Of a stretch of DNA of 20,688 nt, positions 1 through 7,642 are shown in pieces. The DNA lies in contig CABUZU010000020.1 in NCBI GenBank assembly GCA_902496125.1, positions 1 through 20,688 on the forward strand, read 5' to 3'. This stretch comes from an uncultured Lachnospiraceae bacterium. Lineage in GTDB: Bacteria; Bacillota; Clostridia; Lachnospirales; Lachnospiraceae. Positions within the stretch are counted from its first letter, which is position 1, and each line of letters starts with the position of its first letter. The translations under genes and the position numbers were made by a program. The notes beneath the pieces were generated by a model, which was not told where the DNA came from, did no database searches, and saw only the letters and a program-made list of their open reading frames with translations.

Positions 1-2126
1 ACATCTTTTTTCGGTGCTGCTTCTATGATTTCATAATCTTTAAATAAAAGTTTTTCACGATAGTCAAATAGATTTGGAATCTTTCTAGCTTCCTTTTTTT
101 CTTTTAAAAGCTTCTTAACCTTGTCATCCTTCGGGTCTCCTACAATTTCTCCTCGTTCACAACGATTATTTGTAACCCAAGTTTTTCCATTTGGAAATCT
201 TACAATGGTACGCTTACAGTGATTCATACAAAACGGACAAGGCATGTTCGCTTCATAGGTACAAGTAAAATCATCTAACGCATCAAGTCCAATAAAAGTA
301 CGTTTAAAATCTGGTTTCTTTGCTTGTTCTTTTGCAGTAAGGGCTGCACCAATTGCTCCCATAATTCCCGGATAAGGTGCTCGTTTTACTTCTTTTCCAA
401 TGTATTGTTCTAATGCACATAAAACCGCATCATTTTGGAAGGTTCCACCTTGAACAATAATCTTATCACCAAGATTATCTACATTCGAGATGCGGATTAC
501 CTTAGTAAATACATTTTCAATAATGGAGCGACAAAGTCCAGCCATAATATCAGCTGGAAGCTTTCCATTTCTTTGTTCCGTTACAATTCCACTATTCATA
601 AATACTGTACAACGGCTTCCAAGCACTGCTGGCTCTTTTGATGCAAATGCTTGCTTTTGAATATCTTCTACTGGAATATGTAAAGAACTTGCAAAGTTTT
701 CTAAGAATGAACCACAACCAGAAGAACAAGCTTCATTTACTACAATATTGGTAATAATTCCATGGTCTAGCCAAATTGCCTTCATATCCTGACCACCAAT
801 ATCTAAAATAAAGCTTGCATCCTTTTCATACTGATTGGTTGCCTTCGCATGAGCAACGGTTTCTACAATATGACATTCTGTAGAAAATGCCTTAGAAAAT
901 AGTAATTCTCCATAGCCAGTACTACCTGTTGCAATAATATCTAAGATAACACCTTTGTCACGAAACTTATTTCTCATCTGAATTAAAGCTTTTTTCGCTA
1001 CTACTAGTGGATCTCCCTCATTTGGAGCATAAAAAGAATCAATGATTTGATTATCCTCTGAAAGTAAAACAAATTTCGTTGTTGTACTACCAGAATCAAT
1101 ACCTAGATATGCATGGATTACATCTCCTGATTTAAAAACCGGCTTTTTAATTTCTATTTTAGGATGTCTGTTTTTAAACTTCTTATAATCTTCTTCTGTT
1201 TCAAAAAATGGACGACTCTCATTATTTTCTGTATGTATAACTTTTGTCTTGCAAACTTCATCTAATAAGTCTACTAATTTTTCATAGGTCGTACTATTTT
1301 CTTCTTTACCAGCAAACATATTTTCATAAGCAAGTGCTGCTCCATAAGCAATCATAAGCTGTGGATGCTTTGGAATAATCACATCTTCTTCTTTTAAATC
1401 TAATCTTTGTGCAAATACACGAATCAGTTCAGGCTCATAAGTTAATGGTCCACCCTCAAAAATAACAGGTTTTTCGATTTTAATTCCCTGTGCTAAGCCA
1501 CCAATCGTCTGTTTTGCAATGGCATGTAACGAAGAAAGAGCTAGGTCCGCTTTTGCAACACCTTGATTTAATAAAGGCTGAATATCGGTCTTTGCATAAA
1601 CACCACAACGACCAGAAATATCATAAACGCTCTTTCCTCTCTTTGCTAAATCATTTAACTCTTCTACTGGTACCTTTAAAATCGCTGCCATTTCATCAAT
1701 AAATGCACCTGTACCACCAGCACAGCTGCCATTCATTCTCATATCAGATACTGTTAAATTTCCTGTTGCAGTATCTTTTCGAAAGAAAATAATCTTCGCA
1801 TCTTGACCACCTAGTTCAATTGCTGTTCTTACTCTAGGATAGTCTTGTTTAATTGCTACTGCATTTGCTACTACTTCTTGAATATAAGGTAAATGTATTC
1901 TTTCCGATAAGGATTTTGCACCAGAACCAGTTAATACTAATTCTAATGTCTTTCCTTGTAATTCTTCTTTAAAAAGCTCTAACGTCTTTTTTACGCTAAA
2001 CGCTTGATTTGCATTATGTCTTTGATAATTGGATAAAACAATATTTTTATCTACATCAAGGGCAACAATTTTCGTGGTCGTTGAACCAATATCGATTCCC
2101 ACTCTTAATGTATTTAATTCACTCAT
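1..2126 (-). CDS. 2-hydroxyacyl-CoA dehydratase activator, large two-ATPase-domain type (C-terminus beyond window)
   Basis: I read this gene directly on the minus strand: 708 codons are open from the ATG at 2126 to the left edge, so the C-terminus is missing. A Shine-Dalgarno GGAGG lies just upstream. The family (BadF/BadG/BcrA/BcrD ATPases; activators of R-2-hydroxyglutaryl-CoA-type dehydratases) uses ATP to drive one electron from a [4Fe-4S] cluster into the dehydratase. Two actin-fold ATPase domains are visible: the first has GIDIGSTTTK near residue 10 and CAGGTGAF near 134; the second has GIDSGSTTTK near 336 and CSSGCGSF near 466. The two Cys in those motifs are where a bridging cluster would bind in the small activators. 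A Cys-rich segment (CTYEANMPCPFCMNHC, about residue 620-640) follows, as in the roughly 1400-residue fused forms. No dehydratase subunits are in the window, so the substrate is unknown. Confidence 0.9.
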   Translation of the reverse strand, partial: MSELNTLRVGIDIGSTTTKIVALDVDKNIVLSNYQRHNANQAFSVKKTLELFKEELQGKTLELVLTGSGAKSLSERIHLPYIQEVVANAVAIKQDYPRVRTAIELGGQDAKIIFFRKDTATGNLTVSDMRMNGSCAGGTGAFIDEMAAILKVPVEELNDLAKRGKSVYDISGRCGVYAKTDIQPLLNQGVAKADLALSSLHAIAKQTIGGLAQGIKIEKPVIFEGGPLTYEPELIRVFAQRLDLKEEDVIIPKHPQLMIAYGAALAYENMFAGKEENSTTYEKLVDLLDEVCKTKVIHTENNESRPFFETEEDYKKFKNRHPKIEIKKPVFKSGDVIHAYLGIDSGSTTTKFVLLSEDNQIIDSFYAPNEGDPLVVAKKALIQMRNKFRDKGVILDIIATGSTGYGELLFSKAFSTECHIVETVAHAKATNQYEKDASFILDIGGQDMKAIWLDHGIITNIVVNEACSSGCGSFLENFASSLHIPVEDIQKQAFASKEPAVLGSRCTVFMNSGIVTEQRNGKLPADIMAGLCRSIIENVFTKVIRISNVDNLGDKIIVQGGTFQNDAVLCALEQYIGKEVKRAPYPGIMGAIGAALTAKEQAKKPDFKRTFIGLDALDDFTCTYEANMPCPFCMNHCKRTIVRFPNGKTWVTNNRCERGEIVGDPKDDKVKKLLKEKKEARKIPNLFDYREKLLFKDYEIIEAAPKKD

Positions 2127-2181
2127 CTGTAGTTTCCTCCTCAGTCTTGAGATTATAACACGTTAACATTAGAAATTCAAC

Positions 2182-2213
2182 TAAAAAAACTAGAAGTAAT
2201 CATTACTCCTAGT
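2182..2213 (-). terminator. Rho-independent terminator after the XRE-aminotransferase gene
   Basis: On the minus strand a 12-base-pair stem (ACTAGGAGTAAT / ATTACTTCTAGT, one G-U pair, one-base loop as written; the real loop would open a few pairs) is followed by seven T. It lies 17 bases past the stop codon of the aminotransferase gene. Confidence 0.75.
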
Positions 2214-2230
2214 CTTTCTAAATCACTAAT

Positions 2231-3730
2231 TTACTGTCTATAAGTTTCTAAAAATTCTCCTAATTTTTGCATAGATTCTGATAATACTTCAATACGAGGT
2301 AAATAAACAATTCTAAAGTGGTCTGGATTCTTCCAGTTAAATCCACCGCCATGTACGATTAATACTTTCTTTTCCTTTAAGAAATCAAGTGCAAACTTTT
2401 CATCATTTGTAATATTGAACTTCTTCGTATCAATCTTAGGGAATGCATAAAACGCAGCCTTTGGTTTTACTACGCTAATACCTGGAATATCATTTAATGC
2501 ATTGTAAACATATTCTCGCTGTTCATAAATTCGTCCGCCCGGTACAATGTAATCATTAACACTTTGATGTCCACCTAACGCAGTCTGTACAATGGATTGT
2601 GCTGGTACATTCGAACATAGACGCATATTCGATAGCATGTTTAGCCCTTCAATATAGTCCTTAGCCATTTCCTTTTTACCACTTAAAATCATCCAGCCAA
2701 TACGAAAACCTGCAATCATATGAGATTTTGATAATCCACTAAAGGTTACGCAAAATAAATCCGGAGCTAATGAAGCAATGGAAATATGTTCTTCGCCATC
2801 CATTACCAAACGGTCATAGATTTCATCTGAAAAGATGATTAATTGATGTTCTCTTGCGACCTGTACAATTTGTTCTAATACTTCCTTTGGATACAACGCA
2901 CCGGTAGGATTATTTGGATTAATAATAACAATTGCCTTGGTTCTATCGGTGATTTTCTTTTTAATATCTTCGATATCTGGATACCATTCGGATTCTTCAT
3001 CACAAATATAATGTATCGCCTTACCACCTGCTAATGTGGCTGTTGCTGTCCAAAGTGGATAATCTGGAGAAGGAATTAAAATTTCATCACCTGAATCTAA
3101 TAAGGCCTGCATACATAAATTAATTAACTCACTTACACCATTTCCTGTGTAAATATCAGAAATTGCTACATTTGGAATATGTTTTAACTGCGCATACTGC
3201 ATGATTGCCTTTCGTGCAGCAAATAGTCCCTTCGAATCGGAATATCCTTCACAATCCGTTAGTTGTTGACGCATATCATAGATAACTTCTTCCGGAGTAC
3301 GAAAACCAAATGGAGCTGGATTACCAATATTTAACTTTAATACATGCATACCAGCTTCTTCCATTCTAGCAGCTTCCTCTACAACTGGTCCTCTTACATC
3401 ATATAATACATTATCTAATTTTTGGGATTTCTTAAATGATTTCATAACCTGTTCTCCTTTTTTCTCACTCTCTTCTATTATTTCCTCGTTTGTCGTCATA
3501 GGTACTTCATCGCCCGCTAACCATAACTGGTCTACTTCAAGTGCCGTTGCAAGAACTTTTAAAATATCTCTGCGTGGCTGTGTCTTTCCGCTCAAATATT
3601 GACTAATATGACTTTTACCAAGTTTAATTCCTGTCTGTTCCCCAATTGGCTCGCAAAGTCTTAATACATCTACTTGTTTTAAGTCTTTTTTCTCCATAAT
3701 CTCTCGTAAACGATTCGCAAATGTCGCCAT
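2231..3730 (-). CDS. XRE-type HTH domain fused to a class I/II aminotransferase (AlaA-like)
   Basis: The 499-residue protein joins two domains. Residues 1-75 are a helix-turn-helix of the XRE/Cro type (…KSHISQYLSGKTQPRRDIL…, then a DQLWLAGDE end). Residues about 100-499 are a fold-type I PLP aminotransferase of the alanine/AlaA group: NPNNPTGALYP, SDEIYDRLV, and SGLSKSHMIAGFRIGW with the PLP lysine at 335. A pure AlaA is about 400 residues, so the front 95 are an addition. The likely reaction is pyruvate plus glutamate to alanine plus 2-oxoglutarate, in the cytoplasm. The layout recalls MocR regulators (GntR-type HTH plus aminotransferase), but the HTH family differs and the catalytic part looks intact, so it may be both enzyme and sensor-regulator. 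The start is set by GGAG nine bases upstream. Its promoter is full of possible operator boxes. It is monocistronic, with its own terminator. Confidence 0.9.
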   Translation of the reverse strand: MATFANRLREIMEKKDLKQVDVLRLCEPIGEQTGIKLGKSHISQYLSGKTQPRRDILKVLATALEVDQLWLAGDEVPMTTNEEIIEESEKKGEQVMKSFKKSQKLDNVLYDVRGPVVEEAARMEEAGMHVLKLNIGNPAPFGFRTPEEVIYDMRQQLTDCEGYSDSKGLFAARKAIMQYAQLKHIPNVAISDIYTGNGVSELINLCMQALLDSGDEILIPSPDYPLWTATATLAGGKAIHYICDEESEWYPDIEDIKKKITDRTKAIVIINPNNPTGALYPKEVLEQIVQVAREHQLIIFSDEIYDRLVMDGEEHISIASLAPDLFCVTFSGLSKSHMIAGFRIGWMILSGKKEMAKDYIEGLNMLSNMRLCSNVPAQSIVQTALGGHQSVNDYIVPGGRIYEQREYVYNALNDIPGISVVKPKAAFYAFPKIDTKKFNITNDEKFALDFLKEKKVLIVHGGGFNWKNPDHFRIVYLPRIEVLSESMQKLGEFLETYRQ

Positions 3731-3760
3731 AGTTCAAAATTCTCCTTCAAAATTTCCTCT

Positions 3761-3789
3761 ATCATAGCATAAGTTCAATTTAAGTTCAA
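3761..3789 (-). promoter_or_regulatory. Sigma-A promoter of the XRE-aminotransferase gene
   Basis: On the minus strand TTGAAC (3789-3784), a 17-base spacer and TATGAT (3766-3761) are a near-consensus housekeeping promoter. Transcription would start near 3754, about 24 bases before the ATG. Confidence 0.75.
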
Positions 3790-3826
3790 CTACTTTTTAT
3801 ATAAAAGTTCAAATTTTTGAACTTTT
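3771..3826. promoter_or_regulatory. Cluster of TTGAACTT operator boxes
   Basis: The 8-mer AAGTTCAA (or its complement TTGAACTT) occurs at 3771-3778, 3782-3789, 3805-3812 and, inverted, 3817-3824; a partial AGTTCAA sits at 3731-3737 next to the start codon. The last two full boxes form a palindrome (3803-3826, arms AAAAGTTCAAA and TTTGAACTTTT). Two boxes overlap the -35 and spacer of the promoter of the XRE-aminotransferase gene. Autoregulation by that protein's HTH domain is the obvious inference. Confidence 0.6.
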
Positions 3827-3831
3827 AAAGC

Positions 3832-3859
3832 AAAAAAAGATGGAAACCTTGTTTCCACC
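3832..3859 (-). terminator. Terminator of the small protein / P1B-ATPase operon
   Basis: On the minus strand the stem GGTGGAAAC / GTTTCCATC (one G-U pair, loop AAG) is followed by seven T. It starts 12 bases past the ATPase stop codon. Confidence 0.85.
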
Positions 3860-3870
3860 TTTTCTTAAAT

Positions 3871-5943
3871 CTATAATAGGTCTCTCATGCTTCTTAAGCT
3901 TAAAGCTAATGTAGTAGTATTATGTAATAATGCGGAAGTCGTAGGTTGAACGATGCCTAACACACCAAGTCCAATCAATCCACCATTAATACCTAAGATT
4001 GCACGGTAATTGTGATTAATTCTCTTAATCATTGCATCACTTAATCGACGAAGTGTTACAACGGTATCTAGTCGTTCTGCCTCTACTGTAATATCAGCAA
4101 TTTCACGAGCAATTGCAGCTCCGTCACTAATTGCCATACCAACATCTGCTGCTGATAGTGCAGGAGAATCATTGATTCCATCGCCTACCATTACAACCGT
4201 TCTGCCAGCTTCTTTTTCTTTTAGAATAAAGCTTGCTTTATCCTCTGGTAAAACTTCTGAATAGTATTCATCCACACCAACACGGTCAGCAATTGCCTTC
4301 GCAGTTCTTTCACTGTCACCAGTCATCATAACAACCTTTGTAAATCCAACTTCTTTAAGAGCATTTACAACTTCGGTTGCCTCTTCTCTTAATGGATCTT
4401 CAATACAAATGATTGCTGCAAGCTTACCATCAATTGCTAGATATAAATGAGAACATTCGCCTGGACGAACTTCAAATACATCTTTATATTCATCATCTAC
4501 TGTACACTTCTCATCTTCGAATACAAAATGATAACTACCAATAATCACTCTCTTATCTTCAATATAAGAAGCAATTCCATGTGCTACAATGTAATCTACC
4601 TTTGAATGCATTTCTTCATGCTCTAGATTCTTAGCTTTCGCAGCTTCTACAACTGCTTTTGCCATAGAATGAGGGAAATGCTCTTCTAAGCAAGCGGAGA
4701 TTTTAAGTAATTCATCCTCACTCTTATCACAGAAAGGCATTACTTTCTTAACCGTTGGCTGAGCCTTTGTTAATGTACCTGTTTTATCAAAAACAATGGT
4801 ATCAGCATTTGCCAATGTTTCTAAATATTTACCACCTTTTACCGTAACCTTATAGTTACTTGCTTCACGAATAGCTGAAAGTACAGTAATTGGCATCGCA
4901 AATTTTAATGCACAAGAAAAATCAACCATTAATACTGATAATGTCTTGGTTACATTTCTTGTAAGTAACCAAGTAAGACCAGTTCCTAAGAATGTATATG
5001 GTACTAATTTATCAGCTAAATGTTCTGCTTTGCTTTCTACAGAAGATTTTAACTTCTCAGATTCTTCAATCATCTTAATAATCTTCTCATACTTTGTAGA
5101 ACCTGTCGTTTCTTTTACTAAAATAGTAAGTTCTCCCTCTTCTACAACGGTTCCCGCATATACATAGCCATTCGCTTCTTTCTTAACTGGAACGCTTTCA
5201 CCAGTTAATGAAGCTTGATTTACCATTGCTTCACCAGATTTTACAACTCCGTCAAATGGGATTTGACTTCCCATGCGTACAAGAACTTCATCTCCTGCAT
5301 GTACTTTCGAAGAATCTACTAAAATCTCTTGGTCGCCACTCTTAATCCAAACTTTGCCAACATTTAATGACATACTTCTTGCTAGGTCACCAACGGACTT
5401 TTTATGTGTCCACTCTTCAAGTAATTCGCCAATTCCTAATAAGAACATTACAGAACCTGCTGTCTTATAGTCACGACGTAAAATAGATACTCCAATTGCA
5501 GTTGCATCTAGTACTGGAACTTCTAATCCTCTCTTAAATAGACAACAAATACCTTCTTTTAAATACTTTAATGATTTAATTGCAGTATAAACATTGCCAA
5601 TTGGAGTAGGTAAGATCCATTTTGTAAAGGCTCGAACTGCAAGCTTTTGAACTAATTTTTCTTTATATTCTTCATTCATCTTGCGTCCAGAGTTTTCTAT
5701 TACATTACTAGGAACTTCAATTGCTGTAATATCTAACTGTTTTAATAAAGTAAATATACAAGTTTTTGCTCCTGTATAAACAATCACAACATCCGCAGTT
5801 TTTTCATAAATCTTTACAGAATTAACTACTTCTTGCTGTTCTAAATAATACTGAACAATATCGGCTTCTTCACTTGTCAGTCGCTTCTTCATCAAATGGA
5901 CACGCATACGTCCTTTTATCTGATGTTTGATTTCAAATTTCAT
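3871..5943 (-). CDS. P1B-type metal-transporting ATPase, FezB-like (SCA instead of CPx)
   Basis: This is a membrane P-type ATPase of 690 residues. I place the start at the ATG at 5943, because an AGAGG Shine-Dalgarno sits just upstream and any longer reading would overlap the preceding gene and add only a Lys-rich stretch. Visible motifs: TGES at 247-250, phosphorylation site DKTGTLT with Asp386, the P1B-specific HP in FPHS, and GDGIND at 587-592. The N-terminus is not a Cys-x-x-Cys domain but a basic one (IKGRMRV, Arg12 and Arg14, Arg21), like the HMA_2-type domain. In the metal-binding transmembrane helix the usual CPC/SPC is replaced by SCALK (343-347), with Pro351 later. This atypical core plus the small acidic-tailed partner upstream resembles FezB of ferrosome loci, which moves iron into storage vesicles. 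Assignment of iron as substrate is inference; the P1B call is secure. Confidence 0.85.
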   Translation of the reverse strand: MKFEIKHQIKGRMRVHLMKKRLTSEEADIVQYYLEQQEVVNSVKIYEKTADVVIVYTGAKTCIFTLLKQLDITAIEVPSNVIENSGRKMNEEYKEKLVQKLAVRAFTKWILPTPIGNVYTAIKSLKYLKEGICCLFKRGLEVPVLDATAIGVSILRRDYKTAGSVMFLLGIGELLEEWTHKKSVGDLARSMSLNVGKVWIKSGDQEILVDSSKVHAGDEVLVRMGSQIPFDGVVKSGEAMVNQASLTGESVPVKKEANGYVYAGTVVEEGELTILVKETTGSTKYEKIIKMIEESEKLKSSVESKAEHLADKLVPYTFLGTGLTWLLTRNVTKTLSVLMVDFSCALKFAMPITVLSAIREASNYKVTVKGGKYLETLANADTIVFDKTGTLTKAQPTVKKVMPFCDKSEDELLKISACLEEHFPHSMAKAVVEAAKAKNLEHEEMHSKVDYIVAHGIASYIEDKRVIIGSYHFVFEDEKCTVDDEYKDVFEVRPGECSHLYLAIDGKLAAIICIEDPLREEATEVVNALKEVGFTKVVMMTGDSERTAKAIADRVGVDEYYSEVLPEDKASFILKEKEAGRTVVMVGDGINDSPALSAADVGMAISDGAAIAREIADITVEAERLDTVVTLRRLSDAMIKRINHNYRAILGINGGLIGLGVLGIVQPTTSALLHNTTTLALSLRSMRDLL

Positions 5944-5956
5944 AAAGCAACAACCT

Positions 5957-6259
5957 CTATTCTTCTGTAGCTTCTTCTTTAGCTTCCTCAGCTTCTTCTG
6001 TTTCAACTTCAGCTTCAACTTCTACTTCATCTTCAGCTTCTCTGTCTTCATTAATCTGTTTTGCTTCTGCTAAAATATCTTCAGCATTTTCCTGAACCTT
6101 AGTTGCTGTGTTCATTACACAATCTTTTGCACGAAGTACAGCTGCAATACAATTTGTATATGCTTTCTTAGCATCCTTACTTGTTAAAACCTTAAGACCT
6201 GCTGTACCAAATAATAAACCTGCTGCAAATAATCCTGTTTTTTCTCCATTAAATTTCAT
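5957..6259 (-). CDS. Small protein with hydrophobic N-terminus and acidic tail, DUF6110/FezA-like partner of the ATPase
   Basis: This is a 100-residue protein. Residues 8-27 are a Gly/Ala-rich hydrophobic stretch (GLFAAGLLFGTAGLKVL), likely a membrane anchor or hairpin. Residues 30-68 are an amphipathic helix region containing two Cys (CIAAVLRAKDC). The last 30 residues are almost all Glu, Asp, Ala and Val. I recognise the pattern as DUF6110, from memory, commonly found directly before a P1B ATPase; ferrosome loci have a comparable small membrane protein, FezA. The stop codon is 13 bases before the ATPase start, so the two are co-transcribed. An ideal AGGAGG precedes the ATG. The acidic tail could bind cations, but that is speculation. 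Confidence 0.7.
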   Translation of the reverse strand: MKFNGEKTGLFAAGLLFGTAGLKVLTSKDAKKAYTNCIAAVLRAKDCVMNTATKVQENAEDILAEAKQINEDREAEDEVEVEAEVETEEAEEAKEEATEE

Positions 6260-6302
6260 ATCTAAATACCTCCTAAAGTGTTTGTTATTTTTATTTTTCG
6301 AC

Positions 6303-6308
6303 AGTATA
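6303..6308 (-). promoter_or_regulatory. -10 box for the small protein / ATPase operon
   Basis: TATACT on the minus strand lies 44 bases before the start codon. The -35 position (about TAGAAA) is poor, which suggests that an activator or regulated expression is needed. Confidence 0.4.
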
Positions 6309-6382
6309 GCACTTTATTTTTTAAATTTCTACCCCTTTTTTACCTATTGATAAATTTTCTCATATATCGCACAGTTTGACTA

Positions 6383-6412
6383 TTGACATTTGTGTTACAC
6401 ATTGTTTATAAT
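6383..6412 (+). promoter_or_regulatory. Distal sigma-A promoter for the DUF3793-flavodoxin operon
   Basis: TTGACA (6383-6388), an 18-base spacer and TATAAT (6407-6412). The spacer carries a small dyad TGTGT-T-ACACA (6391-6401). It is one of two good plus-strand promoters in this region. Confidence 0.55.
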
Positions 6413-6450
6413 TATTAGTTTTTTCTAACTTTTTGTAATAATTGATAAAA

Positions 6451-6476
6451 ATTCGTCAATAATATTATTGACGAAT
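6451..6476. promoter_or_regulatory. Perfect 26-base palindrome overlapping the proximal -35 box
   Basis: The arms ATTCGTCAATAAT and ATTATTGACGAAT are exact reverse complements with no spacer. The right arm supplies the -35 TTGACG of the promoter that follows, so a bound dimer would block RNA polymerase. It lies between two divergent operons and could control both. Confidence 0.6.
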
Positions 6477-6496
6477 ACAATTTTATTAGTTATAAT
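6468..6496 (+). promoter_or_regulatory. Proximal sigma-A promoter for the DUF3793-flavodoxin operon
   Basis: TTGACG (6468-6473), a 17-base spacer and a perfect TATAAT (6491-6496). Transcription would start near 6503, at the edge of a second dyad. Confidence 0.7.
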
Positions 6497-6503
6497 TTAC
6501 CTC

Positions 6504-6521
6504 AGTTAGATAATTCTAACT
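6504..6521. promoter_or_regulatory. Dyad AGTTAGA-TAAT-TCTAACT at the likely transcription start
   Basis: Seven-base arms with a 4-base centre. The TTAG…CTAA form is loosely like metalloregulator (DtxR/Fur-class) operators. A related imperfect copy (TTAGTTTTTTCTAA) lies at 6415-6428. The regulator identity is a guess. Confidence 0.4.
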
Positions 6522-6542
6522 AAAGAAAGGAGTACCTACCTT

Positions 6543-7145
6543 ATGAGTCAGGAACTGTTAGAGATATATAAAACAATGAACCCCCAAGAGGTGGAAACGA
6601 AACTTGCTCTTCAGTGTGCCCCCCTCTTGTCTGGAATTAAAGTTTCAAATTTATTAAACACAGATAGAGCAAGCATCTCTTATATTAAAAAGTTATTTAA
6701 ACATTCACCAATTTCAGCTCATATTATTTATGAAACTGAGAATAAAGTAACTTTTTTATTATATCAAAAACAGAAACTGCAAGAATATTTAAATCAAAAG
6801 GAAGTTCAAACTTTTATGTATAAACTAGGCTATTCTTGCACAACCTTATCTGTAGTTATTGAAGAATTTGTAAATCGTTATCATGCTTACAAAAAAGGCT
6901 GTGGTAGTTTTCCACATGAAATGGGCTTACTTTTAGGTTATCCAGCAGAAGATGTCGATGGTTTTATTAAAAACAATGGCAAAAATTATCTTCACACTGG
7001 ATATTGGAAAGTATACAGCAATCCAACTGAAACCATCCATCTCTTTAATCGCTATAAACAAGCACAAGAACGCCTTGTTCGATTGGTTTCACAAGGACAC
7101 AGTATACTGGACATTATAAATTTTGAAAGCAAAATTGCTGTATAG
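6543..7145 (+). CDS. DUF3793 family protein
   Basis: This is a soluble 200-residue protein with no signal peptide. The C-terminal half has the family signature CGSFPHEMGLLLGYPAEDV followed by a GYWKVY segment. The function of DUF3793 is not known to me; members are usually next to a flavodoxin gene in Clostridia, as here, where the flavodoxin follows after 14 bases. A GGAG sits 10 bases before the ATG. Two plus-strand promoters and two dyads lie upstream. The pairing with flavodoxin, which usually replaces ferredoxin when iron is scarce, and the divergent ATPase operon suggest an iron-limitation role, by context only. Confidence 0.8.
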   Translation: MSQELLEIYKTMNPQEVETKLALQCAPLLSGIKVSNLLNTDRASISYIKKLFKHSPISAHIIYETENKVTFLLYQKQKLQEYLNQKEVQTFMYKLGYSCTTLSVVIEEFVNRYHAYKKGCGSFPHEMGLLLGYPAEDVDGFIKNNGKNYLHTGYWKVYSNPTETIHLFNRYKQAQERLVRLVSQGHSILDIINFESKIAV

Positions 7146-7159
7146 GAGGATTATTCATC

Positions 7160-7591
7160 ATGAGTAAAATTATTGTTGCATATTGGTCACAAGGCGGAAA
7201 CACAGAAACTATGGCACAAGAAATCGGAAAAGGCATCACAGATGCTGGTAAAGAAGCAGTTGTAGATGAAATCGCAAATGTTTCACTAGACGATTTAAAA
7301 GAAGCTTCTGTTTTTGCAATGGGCTGCCCTGCAATGGGTGATGAAGTATTAGAAGAAGATGAAATGGAACCTTTCGTTGCAGAGGTTGAAAAATTCGCAA
7401 ATGGTAAAAACATTGCCCTCTTTGGTTCTTATGGCTGGGGCGATGGAGAATGGATGAGAGACTGGGAAGAACGTATGAAAAAAGTCGGTGCTAATCTCGT
7501 TCATGGTGAAGGTGTTATCTGCGTAGAAGAACCTGATTCTACTGCATTAGAAGAACTACACAAATTAGGCGAAGAACTCGCAGCTATTTAA
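7160..7591 (+). CDS. Short-chain flavodoxin
   Basis: At 143 residues it has the normal length for a short-chain flavodoxin. The N-terminus is strand 1 plus the FMN phosphate loop, IIVAYWSQGGNTETMA; the usual SGTGNTE is SQGGNTE here. The FMN-stacking loop regions are visible (GCPAMGDE near residue 54, FGSYGWGDGEWM near 89, with Trp and Tyr). It is a cytoplasmic one- or two-electron carrier and stands in for ferredoxin in anaerobes under iron limitation. It is the second gene after DUF3793, has a strong GAGGA ribosome site, and is closed by a strong terminator. Confidence 0.93.
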   Translation: MSKIIVAYWSQGGNTETMAQEIGKGITDAGKEAVVDEIANVSLDDLKEASVFAMGCPAMGDEVLEEDEMEPFVAEVEKFANGKNIALFGSYGWGDGEWMRDWEERMKKVGANLVHGEGVICVEEPDSTALEELHKLGEELAAI

Positions 7592-7596
7592 TAGAG

Positions 7597-7637
7597 AAAG
7601 GAACCACTACCATCCTCGCAGTAGTGGTTCCTTTTTT
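7597..7637 (+). terminator. Strong terminator after the flavodoxin gene
   Basis: A perfect 14-base-pair stem (AAAGGAACCACTAC / GTAGTGGTTCCTTT) with a 10-base loop is followed by a T run. It sits between convergent genes and may also stop transcripts of the CoA-transferase gene on the minus strand, although the T run there is short. Confidence 0.9.
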
Positions 7638-7642
7638 ATCTC

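Noticed and set aside
435..641. Plus-strand open frame inside the dehydratase activator
   Set aside because: It overlaps a clearly conserved coding frame on the minus strand and has no recognisable domain or ribosome site.
1490..1702. Plus-strand open frame inside the dehydratase activator
   Set aside because: Shadow of the minus-strand coding sequence; composition is not protein-like.
5944..6018. Lys-rich 25-residue N-terminal extension of the P1B ATPase
   Set aside because: It comes from reading the acidic tail codons of the upstream gene in another frame; AGAGG and the conserved N-terminal domain point to the ATG at 5943.
7114..7413. Minus-strand open frame across the flavodoxin gene
   Set aside because: Ser-rich antisense shadow of a certain flavodoxin gene.
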